Shown here: piece after piece, positions 45,639 to 54,521 of the stretch
Numbering within the stretch: position 1 is the stretch's first letter
Layout: every line of letters starts with the position of its first letter
The notes under the pieces: generated by a model
The model's database searches: none
The model's input: the letters and a program-made list of their open reading frames with translations, nothing else
What the model was told of the DNA's origin: nothing
Translations under genes and position numbers: made by a program
DNA from: Leptotrichia hofstadii
GTDB lineage: Bacteria > Fusobacteriota > Fusobacteriia > Fusobacteriales > Leptotrichiaceae
DNA length: 64,000 bases
NCBI RefSeq assembly: GCF_007990525.1
Contig: NZ_AP019823.1
Location: 248,001 to 312,000, forward strand
Reading direction: 5' to 3'

Positions 45639-46385
45639 TTATTGCAAAGCGATGTATTTGTCATCCGACTCATTACCTGCCCTGTTATTGAAAAATATAT
45701 GGTCTATCAAATCGCTCAGGTTTTCAATGGAATTATCGTTTTTTACATCTACAACGTAATGAAATTTCCCATTATCAGCTTTTAAACGGTAAATTCTTAC
45801 TTCCTTATTGGAAAAATTATTTAATACAAGATGCCGTCCAAAAGTTGTAAACCACATAAGCGCTATCGCTGTAACCGATCTGTTTGCCAGATACGATTTG
45901 AGCAAATATAATGCAGGTAATATTTCAATGTCAAAAAAACCTTTACGCTGTGTTTCCCTGTAAGCATGCTCGATAATTGCTGCGGTTGTCAGCCCTGCTG
46001 TAAAGTTATTTATGCCTATTTGAAATTTTTCAACTTTACTTTTGCCAAGCCCATACAAGAAAGAAAGTAATATTGCGGCTCCAGAATAAACAGACAGTAA
46101 ATCTATTGATTTTTCTTCAAAATCTTCAACAAGTTTTACTGAAGTCATGCCATGTTCAACTGATAAGGCAGTCGCAGTTCGGTAAATTACTTCATCTATT
46201 GAAATTTCTTCAGGCTCAAATGTAACGAGCAAAGTATTTATAGTCTGATTATACCGTAAAGTTGTATTTTTAGTTTCAACTTTTACTGTTTCAAAAAATT
46301 TTTTTGTATTGGCAATATCGTGTGAAATTTTGAATCTGACACGATTCGGTAATTTATGCAGTATTATTAAGGTTAGTTTTTTCAT
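45639..46385 (-). CDS. HMA-like membrane protein of the metal-ATPase cluster
   Basis: A 248-residue protein. Residues 1-85 look like a ferredoxin-like HMA_2 domain: LTLIILHKLPNRVRFKISHD carries the basic NRVRFK motif in place of the metal-binding CxxC, and TLLVTFEPEEISIDEVIYR follows. About residues 95-185 hold two or three hydrophobic segments (LSVYSGAAILLSFLYGLG, SVTAIALMWFTTFGRHLVL). The C-terminus returns to a soluble EVRIYRLK...FHYVVDVKND strand pattern. That resembles the A-domain start of P-type ATPases, so this may be a truncated relative of their N-terminal half. It is encoded right after the ATPase. Confidence 0.65.
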   Translation of the reverse strand: MKKLTLIILHKLPNRVRFKISHDIANTKKFFETVKVETKNTTLRYNQTINTLLVTFEPEEISIDEVIYRTATALSVEHGMTSVKLVEDFEEKSIDLLSVYSGAAILLSFLYGLGKSKVEKFQIGINNFTAGLTTAAIIEHAYRETQRKGFFDIEILPALYLLKSYLANRSVTAIALMWFTTFGRHLVLNNFSNKEVRIYRLKADNGKFHYVVDVKNDNSIENLSDLIDHIFFNNRAGNESDDKYIALQ

Positions 46386-46421
46386 ATCTTAATTCAAACT
46401 CCTTCAAAAACACAAAAATTT

Positions 46422-48602
46422 TTATTTATTAACATCGTATTTTAATAGTCGCAATGAATTTCCAACTACTAAAATTGTGATAGAGTTATGCAAAATTGAA
46501 CTGTATATTGCAGGCAGAAGTCCTGTTGCACCTAATACAAGGGCAAAACTATTTATTCCAATTGCCATTGCAAAATTCTGCTTTATTATTTTTACAGTGT
46601 TTTTTGCTAAACCAATTACACCTGGTATTAGTAATGGGTCGTCTGAAGTTATTGTAACATCAGCAGCTTCCATCGCAATGTCGGTACGTGAACTTCCTAG
46701 AGCTATTCCTACATTTGCATAGGAAAGGGCAGGAGCGTCGTTTATTCCGTCACCTATCATAATAACTTTTGAACCAATTGAACGGAATTTTAAAATATCT
46801 TTAGCCTTGTCCTCAGGCATCAGTTCAGACTCGTATCTATCCATTGACATTCTTGAAGCGATAGTTTCAGCCTGCTGTCTCAAATCTCCCGTTAACAGTA
46901 CAATATCATCTATTCCTTGATTTCTTAGCCGATTCATTGCCTTTTTTATATTTTCCCTAGGCGGATCTGAAACACCGATAACACCTATTAAATCATTATT
47001 TTTAGCCACGTAAATTACAATTTCTCCACGATTTTGCATTCCCTTCACTATATCACTTGCCACTTCTAGTGAAATATCATTCTCTTCCATGTATTTCAGG
47101 CTTCCTACACGAATAATATCCTTATTTACAAAAGTTTCTATCCCTCTTGCAACTTTAATAACGGATTCCTTATGTTTTGGAATTTTTAATCCTCTATTTT
47201 TAATTTCATTCAAAATTGCACTTGCTAAAGGATGTGATGAAGTTTCTTCAGCCGCGGCAGCCAGTGCAAGCATTCTGTTATCCTTCATATTTTTTCCAAA
47301 AGTCTTTAGCGTTTGAATTTTAGGCTTTCCTTCGGTAATTGTACCTGTTTTGTCAAATATTACTGTGTCAGATTTTGAAAGTTCTTCCAGATAGTTGCTT
47401 CCTTTAATCAAAATTCCATTTTTAGCCGCTGTATTAATTGAAGCTGAAAATGCTGTTGCTGTTGACAGCCTTATTCCGCATGAATAGTCAATTACAAGCA
47501 TACTAAGGGCTTTTTGCAAGTTTTTCGTTGAAACATAGACAATTCCGGCGAGCAGAAAGTTAAGCGGGATTAACTGTGCAGAAAATGTATCGGCATAAGA
47601 TTGAATATCAGCCTTGTTAAAAGCGGCATCTTCCACTAATTTTATAATTCTGGAAGCTGTTCTGTCATCTCCAACCTTCTCAGCTTTTACAGTAATATTT
47701 CCACTTTTTAAAAGCGTTCCTGCAAAAACTTCTTCTCCAGCCTTTTTCGTAACAGGCATATATTCCCCAGTAATTGCCGACTGATCAATTATCGCCTCAC
47801 CTTTTTCAATCGTTCCATCCACACTTATTTTTTCCCCAGTTTGAACAAGTATAAAATCTCCCTTGCTAATTTCTTCAATTGGAACTTTTTTGGCCGTATT
47901 TCCATCATCAGACTGCTTCCAGACATAGTTTTCTCCAACACTTAACATGTCTTTAATTACGCCACGTGTCTTTTTCATTGTATAAACAGTCAGAAGCTCT
48001 GCAAATTTTTCTAAAATCATAATTGTCAAAGCTGTTCGTTCACTTCCTAAAATAATGCTGCTGACAATAGCTGTAGAACTTAGAGTATCTGCGTTGGGAC
48101 GCTTATTTTGAATAAGAGAATAAATTCCATTTTTTAAAACAGGCAGGGCTAAAGAAACTGTTGATAAAGTTTTGTAGTTAAATAGCCGCCTGATTCCTGT
48201 TAATTTTATCTTTGGATTTGGCAGTAGCAGTAAAAGTACAGCAGCACCAATATTTTTAATAATTTCCTGTGGAGATTCTTCCTGCAGACGTCTTTCAATC
48301 ACATATTTATTTGATATTTGTTTTTTTTCGTTTTTGTATATATCTACTAGATATGTATTTAATGTATTTTGAAGTAAAGATATTAAGTTTTCACCAGTTA
48401 ATGAGAAATTGTCAAAATAAACAAGAATAGTTCCTGTAATACTTGAAATTTCAACACTTTGGATATAATGAACCTGCATTAGCTGCTTTGTTATCTCTTC
48501 CTTATGAATTCCAAGATATTTTAAAGCTCTTGATTTTATTCTGATTCTTCCACGAATTTCGTGTAAAATCTTGCAGTCCAGCAAATAATCTTTATTTAAC
48601 AT
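46422..48602 (-). CDS. Metal P-type ATPase, CtpC-like
   Basis: A 726-residue P1B-type ATPase. The N-terminal HMA-like domain has EIRGRIRIKS (RGRIRIK at 17-23) rather than CxxC. The A domain has SAITGEYMPVTKKAG, the P domain FDKTGTITEGKP with phosphorylated D417, the N domain the SSHPLASAI His-Pro motif, and GDGINDAPALSYANVGIALG follows. The transport-site helix reads IDYSCGIRLSTATAF (C375) where CPC or SPC is usual. The C-terminal LHNSITILVVGNSLRLLKY is strikingly like that of mycobacterial CtpC (LHNASSVAVVANSSRL), linked to Zn or Mn export. Metal not determinable; DYSC departs from known selectivity motifs. AAAGGG site. Confidence 0.85.
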   Translation of the reverse strand: MLNKDYLLDCKILHEIRGRIRIKSRALKYLGIHKEEITKQLMQVHYIQSVEISSITGTILVYFDNFSLTGENLISLLQNTLNTYLVDIYKNEKKQISNKYVIERRLQEESPQEIIKNIGAAVLLLLLPNPKIKLTGIRRLFNYKTLSTVSLALPVLKNGIYSLIQNKRPNADTLSSTAIVSSIILGSERTALTIMILEKFAELLTVYTMKKTRGVIKDMLSVGENYVWKQSDDGNTAKKVPIEEISKGDFILVQTGEKISVDGTIEKGEAIIDQSAITGEYMPVTKKAGEEVFAGTLLKSGNITVKAEKVGDDRTASRIIKLVEDAAFNKADIQSYADTFSAQLIPLNFLLAGIVYVSTKNLQKALSMLVIDYSCGIRLSTATAFSASINTAAKNGILIKGSNYLEELSKSDTVIFDKTGTITEGKPKIQTLKTFGKNMKDNRMLALAAAAEETSSHPLASAILNEIKNRGLKIPKHKESVIKVARGIETFVNKDIIRVGSLKYMEENDISLEVASDIVKGMQNRGEIVIYVAKNNDLIGVIGVSDPPRENIKKAMNRLRNQGIDDIVLLTGDLRQQAETIASRMSMDRYESELMPEDKAKDILKFRSIGSKVIMIGDGINDAPALSYANVGIALGSSRTDIAMEAADVTITSDDPLLIPGVIGLAKNTVKIIKQNFAMAIGINSFALVLGATGLLPAIYSSILHNSITILVVGNSLRLLKYDVNK

Positions 48603-48635
48603 AAAAATCCCTTTCTTTTTTCATTTTGGCAATAA

Positions 48636-49007
48636 TTAAAGTTCTTTAATTATGTTATAAAAAGTATCCAAATTATCTTCTATTTCCTTTAAGGATTTAT
48701 TTTCATATAATTCAGAATGATTAATCATAGTTTTCCATACTTTGTTCAGCCAGTCCAGTATTTGTTTTTCTGAAATTAATTTTACATCATAGTAAATCAG
48801 AATTTTATTTGTCACATACGAATACTCAATACTTTTTATGCCTTTTTTTGATAAAATAAGTTCTGTAACTCGATAATCATATTTTTTTAATTCTTCTGGA
48901 ATTTTTGATAAATTTGGGACAGAAAGCCTTAATCTGCCAGGAATACTGTGTACAACCTTTATCTGATTAAACATCAGATATGTAGCCTTAAATAAATTTT
49001 CCAACAT
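48636..49007 (-). CDS. Small HMA-like protein without CxxC
   Basis: A 123-residue protein. IKVVHSIPGRLRLSVPNLSK contains the GRLRL motif shared with the ATPase N-terminus; ILSKKGIKSIEYSYVTNKILIYYDVKLISEKQILDWL gives the second half of the ferredoxin-like fold. No Cys is seen in a CxxC arrangement, so it is unlikely to be a classic copper-type chaperone. The ATG at 49007 overlaps the stop of the upstream gene (TAATG), with AAGGGAA before it; it is 33 bases before the ATPase gene. Confidence 0.7.
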   Translation of the reverse strand: MLENLFKATYLMFNQIKVVHSIPGRLRLSVPNLSKIPEELKKYDYRVTELILSKKGIKSIEYSYVTNKILIYYDVKLISEKQILDWLNKVWKTMINHSELYENKSLKEIEDNLDTFYNIIKEL

Positions 49008-49492
49008 TATTTTCTTTTCCCTTCTGATAAAAAAATAAAAGCCCACCATAACAGAGTGGCACCTGTAGGCAATTTTGGAAATTGTCTTAATTTTTTAATG
49101 CCATAAAAAGCAAAAATTCCTGCAACTAATGTCTTTAAGTCCAGATAACCTCTACTTTTATTGTAAATAGCCATATCAACAGATTCAAATGCCTGTTTTA
49201 ACATTTTTTTTACTTTTCCAGGCTTATTTTTTAAGGCTTCTTCTTCCAGATGGAGCAATTTTAGAACGATTAAATACAAAAACGAACTCTCAATAATTTT
49301 TTCATCAAAATAAATTAAGATGCTTCCAATAATGGAATTAACGCTTACTGAGTGTATTCCCGATAATTGACGCATATTATTTAAAAATTCCTGTTCTAAC
49401 TCCTCATTCTCTTTTAATGCATCTGTTTGAAGTCTCAACCGTCCATTCTGGTAATGTTTTACTTGAATAACGCCATAAAAATTTTGTAACAT
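49007..49492 (-). CDS. HMA-like protein with C-terminal membrane segment, first gene of the cluster
   Basis: A 161-residue protein. VIQVKHYQNGRLRLQTDALK carries the same NGRLRL motif, and IHSVSVNSIIGSILIYFDE matches the ISGIxxVxxxxxTGxxxIxYD half of an HMA fold. No CxxC is present. From about residue 85 a linker leads to two short hydrophobic segments (LKTLVAGIFAFYGI and TLLWWAFIFLSE) and a basic end. TAAGGAG precedes the ATG. It opens the minus-strand cluster of five genes; its stop overlaps the next start. Confidence 0.7.
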   Translation of the reverse strand: MLQNFYGVIQVKHYQNGRLRLQTDALKENEELEQEFLNNMRQLSGIHSVSVNSIIGSILIYFDEKIIESSFLYLIVLKLLHLEEEALKNKPGKVKKMLKQAFESVDMAIYNKSRGYLDLKTLVAGIFAFYGIKKLRQFPKLPTGATLLWWAFIFLSEGKRK

Positions 49493-49601
49493 AACTGACT
49501 CCTTAAATATTTTTATAAATCATTATATACCTTTTTATTTTAAATTTCAAGGATTTAATTAAATAAAATAAAACGGACTTTAAAATAATTTTATCAAAAA
49601 A

Positions 49602-49626
49602 ATAAGGGCATTTCTAACGCCCTTAT
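49602..49626 (-). terminator. Terminator of the DUF262 gene
   Basis: Perfect eight-pair stem ATAAGGGC / GCCCTTAT (49602-49609, 49619-49626), followed on the minus strand by six T. Confidence 0.8.
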
Positions 49627-49644
49627 CCTAAAAAATTATTAAAT

Positions 49645-51354
49645 TTAAAATTCATATTCCCCATTCCACGTAATGAACAATTTAACAAGCTCTTCTGCTA
49701 CTTTTTTGTTTCTTATATTAATGTCTTCAAAAGTCCAGTCAGTCTTATCTGCTGGGATTAGTTCACGTACATATTTAATTTTAGATTTTTCATAACTTGC
49801 TTTTTTCTTGTCAAAAAAGTTTTCTGAAGCTTTAATCGACAATTTCTTTTCAAAAGGAATCTTGTTTCCAATATAATTTATATATTCTTTAACCTGTTTA
49901 TTTTCAATACTTTCTGAGAAACGGTTACTCCATTTTTGTGGCAATATATATTCAATTTCCCATTTTTCAGGCAGTAATTCATCCTGATTGTTATACACAA
50001 CCATTTTTAAAATCATACGTACAAGATTTTTGTTTGGTGTTTTTACTTTTTCCTGAAGTACAGAAATTGGAATATTTTTGAATGCAATTTTTGGAGAAAT
50101 ATTATCAACAATATCAACATTAAGTTTAAGAATATCAGCTTTTACAGCGGCAACACTCGGTGTTACAAGATAATTTGCTGTCAATTCCAAAAATAGCTTT
50201 CTTAAAAATTTTAAGAAATAAGTTTCAAAATTTTCTTTTTCGCCATGTGACAAATAATAGACAACAACAGGATATTTCCAAGATTCATTTGGATAAGCTG
50301 ATAAAGTATCCAAAATCTTTATAATCTGTATATTTTCTGTCCAAGGCTTGTCATCAATTGATTCACGCCTGTTCATAACTACCCATAAATCCAAAATTTG
50401 ATCCAGATGTTTCAATAAGTTTGATTTATAAAGCCGTGTAAATCCGCCTTTTGAATAAAAACGTCTAAGTCCAAGTGTAGTCGTTGCGACATCCTTTTCA
50501 GAAGCTCTTAAATAAAACATATAATAATAAAACAATTGTTTTACATTTTCTTTAGCATAAATTGCCCGTTCGCTTAAATTTTTCCATTGTTTAATAAACA
50601 ATTTTTTATATTCTTTTTTGATTCGGTTATACATTTTTGCCTTAAAAATATCTGCTTCAGAAAGAGGCAATCCTCTATCATTCAAAGTAGAAAATACGCT
50701 TAAAGCGTCATCTTGCGAATCTGTTTTTATTGGGAAAACAACCGCTCTGTTCAGCGTGTAATAAATAAATTCCAGCATTAATGTTGGACTGAGTTCACAA
50801 AGCTTTTCAAATAGTTTCTGAAATAAAATGTAGTTTTTGGAATAATTATCAGTTGCTTTAGGATCAGCAATCCCGCTTTCCAAAATATTTTGTAAAATTT
50901 TATTTCCTTCATTGTCAATAACTCTGGAAGTAATCAAAACACTAGTATAATCAACTTCTCCAGTGAGTTTTGCCTGTTTCCATAACGCTGGCTCAATTTG
51001 TCTTATAAAATTTTCCTGTTCTACAGTTTTGTTTTCATAAGAAGTTAATTTTGTGTAAATTGCCCGTAAAAGTAAAAATAAGGAAGTTATTCTTTGCTGT
51101 CCGTCGATAATTTCCTGTTCGCCATCTTCATTTTCATAGGAAACAATACTTCCCAAAAAGTATGTGCCTTCTGTTTCGTTAGTTCTTTTAGTTTCATTTT
51201 CTGTAAATTCCAGTAAATCATAAAATAACGTTTTAGTTTCATTTTCAGTCCAGGAATACGGTCTTTGGTATTCAGGTATTAAAAACGTCTGATCTTTTCC
51301 GCTTTCCAGCAACTGCTTTATGCTTTGCTTGTTAACTTGTATTGTTGCAACCAT
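49645..51354 (-). CDS. DUF262/DUF1524 (GmrSD-like) protein with altered nuclease motif
   Basis: A 569-residue protein. The N-terminal DUF262 (ParB-like/GmrS) domain shows FLIPEYQRPYSWTENET, GTYFLGSIV and IIDGQQRITSLFLLL with D84 of DGQQR, the nucleotide-hydrolysis motif. The C-terminus matches DUF1524 (GmrD, HNH-like): WEIEYILPQKW, INYIGNKIPFEKKLS and FFDKKKASYEKSKIKYVREL. The catalytic His of the usual E-H-I-x-P-Q is Tyr469 here; CAT to TAT is a single base change. GmrSD-type proteins cut modified phage DNA, so a restriction role was probable for its ancestors. It stands alone with its own promoter and terminator. Confidence 0.85.
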   Translation of the reverse strand: MVATIQVNKQSIKQLLESGKDQTFLIPEYQRPYSWTENETKTLFYDLLEFTENETKRTNETEGTYFLGSIVSYENEDGEQEIIDGQQRITSLFLLLRAIYTKLTSYENKTVEQENFIRQIEPALWKQAKLTGEVDYTSVLITSRVIDNEGNKILQNILESGIADPKATDNYSKNYILFQKLFEKLCELSPTLMLEFIYYTLNRAVVFPIKTDSQDDALSVFSTLNDRGLPLSEADIFKAKMYNRIKKEYKKLFIKQWKNLSERAIYAKENVKQLFYYYMFYLRASEKDVATTTLGLRRFYSKGGFTRLYKSNLLKHLDQILDLWVVMNRRESIDDKPWTENIQIIKILDTLSAYPNESWKYPVVVYYLSHGEKENFETYFLKFLRKLFLELTANYLVTPSVAAVKADILKLNVDIVDNISPKIAFKNIPISVLQEKVKTPNKNLVRMILKMVVYNNQDELLPEKWEIEYILPQKWSNRFSESIENKQVKEYINYIGNKIPFEKKLSIKASENFFDKKKASYEKSKIKYVRELIPADKTDWTFEDINIRNKKVAEELVKLFITWNGEYEF

Positions 51355-51380
51355 AACGCCTCCTACAGTTCTTTTTATAA

Positions 51381-51410
51381 ATTATACACTATTTCAAGGG
51401 TATTTTTCAA
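51381..51410 (-). promoter_or_regulatory. Promoter of the DUF262 gene
   Basis: Minus strand TTGAAA (51405-51410), 18-base spacer, TATAAT (51381-51386), about 30 bases upstream of the start codon. Confidence 0.65.
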
Positions 51411-51644
51411 CAGAAAAAATTTTTTAGGTGCATAAATTTTGATTTTTGATTAAAAACAAGTTAGATAACTCTTTTAGTTATGTCTTTTCAACAATTTAGA
51501 ATCTCAAAACAAAAATAATTAACAATATTCACACTTTATAATAGATTTTTTTTAAAATGTATAGTAAAATAATTTTAAGAAAAAGTGATTGAATAGAATA
51601 ATGCAGAGAAGGTTTTATTTGATACTGGGAGGATGGGATACGAG

Positions 51645-53906
51645 ATGGATGAAAAGAAAGTGCCGAAAAATGAATGGAAGATGACGGATGATGATATAGT
51701 GGATACCAAAGTACCTGCAATTGTGAATAAGAGCTATGATGAGCTGTTTAAAGACCTGACTGACAGAATTAAAGAGAACAGGCTGGATGTGGACACGAAT
51801 AAAATTGAACATGCTTTTATACTTGCGTATGAGTCACATATAGGACAAAAGAGAAAAAGCGGGGAGGATTATATTTTGCATCCTGTGGAAGTTGCTGAAA
51901 TACTGGCTGATATGAAAATGGATACAGATACTATTGTGGCTGGGCTTTTGCACGATGTAGTTGAGGATACTCTTATAGTTCTGGAGGATATTGAGGATAA
52001 TTTTGGAAAAGATGTGAAAAAGTTGGTGGATGGGGTTACAAAACTTAGGAATTTGCCGAGAACTGACAGCAAAAAATTGGAAAATAAAAGAAAAATGGTA
52101 ATCGCAATGTCAGAGGACATTCGGGTTGTAATTATAAAACTGGCGGACAGGCTTCACAATATGCGAACGTTAAAGTACATGAAACCTGAAAAGCAGCAGG
52201 AAAAATCAAAGGAAACAATTGAAATTTATGCGCCAATTGCTCACAGAATAGGGATGGCTAGGATAAAATGGGAATTGGAGGACATAAGTTTTAGGTTTTT
52301 ATATCCAAATGATTATTATGAGATTAAAGAGCTTGTAAATACAAAAAGACGCGAGAGGGAAGAATATACAGCAAAATTTATTGAAAAAATAAAAATAGAA
52401 CTCAAAAAAAATAATATAAAGGGTGAAGTTACAGGGCGTCCAAAGCATTTGTACAGTATTTATAGGAAAATGAATGAGAAGCAAAAAAGATTTATGGATT
52501 TATATGACCTGATTGCAATACGAATTATTGTTGAGAAAAAGAATGAATGTTACAATGTACTGGGAATAATTCACGATTTATTTATACCTGTTTTTGATAG
52601 ATTCAAAGATTATGTTTCACAACCAAAGCCAAATGGCTACCAGTCAATTCATACAACAGTGAAAGGGCCTAATAATCAGAATGTGGAAATTCAAATTAGA
52701 ACTCAAGAAATGCACGAAATAGCAGAAGAAGGAGTTGCGGCGCACTGGAAATATAAAGAAAAAAAATCAAAATCTAAAAATGAAAAATTTTATGCAGATG
52801 TAAAAAAATTGAAAGATTCTGTTCAAAATAAAAAGGAGAATAAAAAACAAGTCGGATTTGCACAGGAAGTTACAGGCGATGTACTAAAACAAACAATATT
52901 TGTGTTTACACCAAAGGACGATATTGTGGAAATGCCACGAAATTCCACTGCACTTGATTTTGCATTTCAAGTACATACGCAAATTGGGTACAGAACGATT
53001 GGGGCAAAAGTGGATGGAAAGATTGTTCAGCTTAATCAAGTATTAAAAACTGGAGATAAAGTTGAAGTTATAACTTCTAAAAATATGAAAGGACCGGGAA
53101 AAGACTGGATTGAAATGGTAAACAACCATAGTTCCCGTGTGAAAATCCGAAAATGGTTCAAGGACAAGGAATTTGAAGAAAAATCAAAGGAAGGGGAACA
53201 GATTCTAGAAAAGGAATTTGACCGTCTTGGGCTTAAATTAAAGGATATGCTGGAAGATGAGCGTGTTTTTCTTTATATGAAAAAATACAACATTGGTGAT
53301 AATAAAACTTTATTTTACAGATTTGGAACTGGAGATTTGTCACTTGACGGCTTTATGAATAAATTTGAGGTAAAAGAGGAAAAGGCATTAGAAAAGGTGC
53401 TTGAGGAGGAAACTGAAAAAGGGCATCGTCAAAAGGAACGAAATCAAGGTGGAGTAAAAATTTCTGGGACAGAAAATACAATGTACCGTTTTGCAAAATG
53501 CTGCAGTCCTCTTCCTGGAGATGAAATACGTGGTTATGTGACACGTGGACGTGGAATCGCAATTCATCGTGTTGACTGCGATAATTTTATTTCTCTTATG
53601 CAAAAAGAGCCAGAAAGAGAAGTTGATGTCTATTGGGACGAATCTGCAAGTTCATCAAACAGTACATACGAATTTAATTTCACGATAAAAGCCTCAGATA
53701 GAAATGGACTATTGCTGGATATTATCCGAATTTTAAATGAATACAAAATGAATCTAATAACTGTAAATACGAATAACTTTAAAGAAAATGGGAACAAGCG
53801 AATTTTTATACATCTAAGAATAACTATTAGAAGCCGAGATGATTTTGATAGATTGGCAAATAACTTAAAATCAATGCCGGAAATAATAGATGTAATAAAG
53901 AAATAA
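51645..53906 (+). CDS. rel: (p)ppGpp synthetase/hydrolase Rel
   Basis: Bifunctional stringent-response enzyme of 753 residues. The HD hydrolase domain has EDYILHPVEVAEILADM, LLHDVVEDT and RLHNMRTLKYM, so hydrolysis is likely intact. The synthetase domain shows GRPKHLYSIYRKM, DLIAIRIIV and PNGYQSIHTTV. TGS (FVFTPKDDIVEMPRNSTALDFAFQVHT), a zinc-finger/helical part with KCCSPLPGDEIRGYVTRGRGIAIHRVDC and a C-terminal ACT domain complete the long form. GGGAGG (51627-51632) abuts an ATG at 51633 and is 12 bases from the in-frame ATG at 51645; the latter is preferred. Confidence 0.94.
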   Translation: MDEKKVPKNEWKMTDDDIVDTKVPAIVNKSYDELFKDLTDRIKENRLDVDTNKIEHAFILAYESHIGQKRKSGEDYILHPVEVAEILADMKMDTDTIVAGLLHDVVEDTLIVLEDIEDNFGKDVKKLVDGVTKLRNLPRTDSKKLENKRKMVIAMSEDIRVVIIKLADRLHNMRTLKYMKPEKQQEKSKETIEIYAPIAHRIGMARIKWELEDISFRFLYPNDYYEIKELVNTKRREREEYTAKFIEKIKIELKKNNIKGEVTGRPKHLYSIYRKMNEKQKRFMDLYDLIAIRIIVEKKNECYNVLGIIHDLFIPVFDRFKDYVSQPKPNGYQSIHTTVKGPNNQNVEIQIRTQEMHEIAEEGVAAHWKYKEKKSKSKNEKFYADVKKLKDSVQNKKENKKQVGFAQEVTGDVLKQTIFVFTPKDDIVEMPRNSTALDFAFQVHTQIGYRTIGAKVDGKIVQLNQVLKTGDKVEVITSKNMKGPGKDWIEMVNNHSSRVKIRKWFKDKEFEEKSKEGEQILEKEFDRLGLKLKDMLEDERVFLYMKKYNIGDNKTLFYRFGTGDLSLDGFMNKFEVKEEKALEKVLEEETEKGHRQKERNQGGVKISGTENTMYRFAKCCSPLPGDEIRGYVTRGRGIAIHRVDCDNFISLMQKEPEREVDVYWDESASSSNSTYEFNFTIKASDRNGLLLDIIRILNEYKMNLITVNTNNFKENGNKRIFIHLRITIRSRDDFDRLANNLKSMPEIIDVIKK

Positions 53907-53939
53907 AAAGACAAATTCTATAAAAAGGGGGGATTGAAA

Positions 53940-54077
53940 ATGGAACTGAAATTGATAATAGGAATAATTATATTGTTTTTTTTATTAAAGTTTTTTATAA
54001 ACATTACTAAAAAAGTGCTGTTTTTCTTTTTTATAATTATTATTTTTATGATTGCTATAAATTATTTAAAATTGTAA
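53940..54077 (+). CDS. 45-residue hydrophobic membrane peptide
   Basis: A small gene 33 bases after rel. GGGGGG at 53927-53932 gives a strong ribosome site eight bases before the ATG. The peptide is almost entirely hydrophobic in two stretches (LIIGIIILFFLLKFF and VLFFFFIIIIFMIAI) separated by a short polar turn with NITKK, predicting one hairpin or two tight membrane helices. It may be cotranscribed with rel. No family is recognised, and the AT-rich composition favours Phe/Ile codons by chance, so the ribosome site is the main support. Confidence 0.5.
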   Translation: MELKLIIGIIILFFLLKFFINITKKVLFFFFIIIIFMIAINYLKL

Positions 54078-54231
54078 TTTTTAGTTATTACAATTTATAT
54101 AGCTACGTTGGAACTGGTTAAAAATTCTAATTTAAAAACGTTACCTTTTCTATGTAAGGATATAAAAATAATAAAGCCTTAGAATAGGACAAAGAGCTGT
54201 TCGGCAACGAAAAAAATTAAAATTTTATAAC

Positions 54232-54452
54232 AACACTTCATTTAAAAAATAGAAAAAACTATTATTAATCATAACTTATAAATAGAATTATAAAAATCCC
54301 TTATGTGGATACTGAATGATTAAATTTAATTAAGGACATTTTAATAATTACATAGGCTGTATAATAGTATAATCAGTATAATCTTTTAAAAAAGGCTTTA
54401 ATTCCATGAATTTTCTAATTTCTGCTATTTAAATGGGAAATAGTATTAAATG
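54232..54452. repeat. MITE-like element, family 2 copy B
   Basis: Matches the element at 28018-28216 over most of its length: TTTAAAAAATAGAAA at the left, ATGTGGATACTGAATGAT, GGCTTTAATTCCATGAATTT and TTTCTGCTATTTAAA at the right. The left end is degenerate, lacking CCCCG. It fills most of the 54078-54491 gap; the part before it (54078-54231) holds nothing I recognise. Confidence 0.65.
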
Positions 54453-54491
54453 TTATAAAAGCAGGTATTAGAGCAGCTGTTTACAAATAAA

Positions 54492-54513
54492 AAAGGACTA
54501 ATTCAAGCCCTTT
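54492..54513 (-). terminator. Terminator of the OmpA-like gene
   Basis: On the minus strand AAAGGGC (54507-54513) pairs with GTCCTTT (54492-54498), followed by a run of T. Confidence 0.7.
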
Positions 54514-54521
54514 TTTTATTT

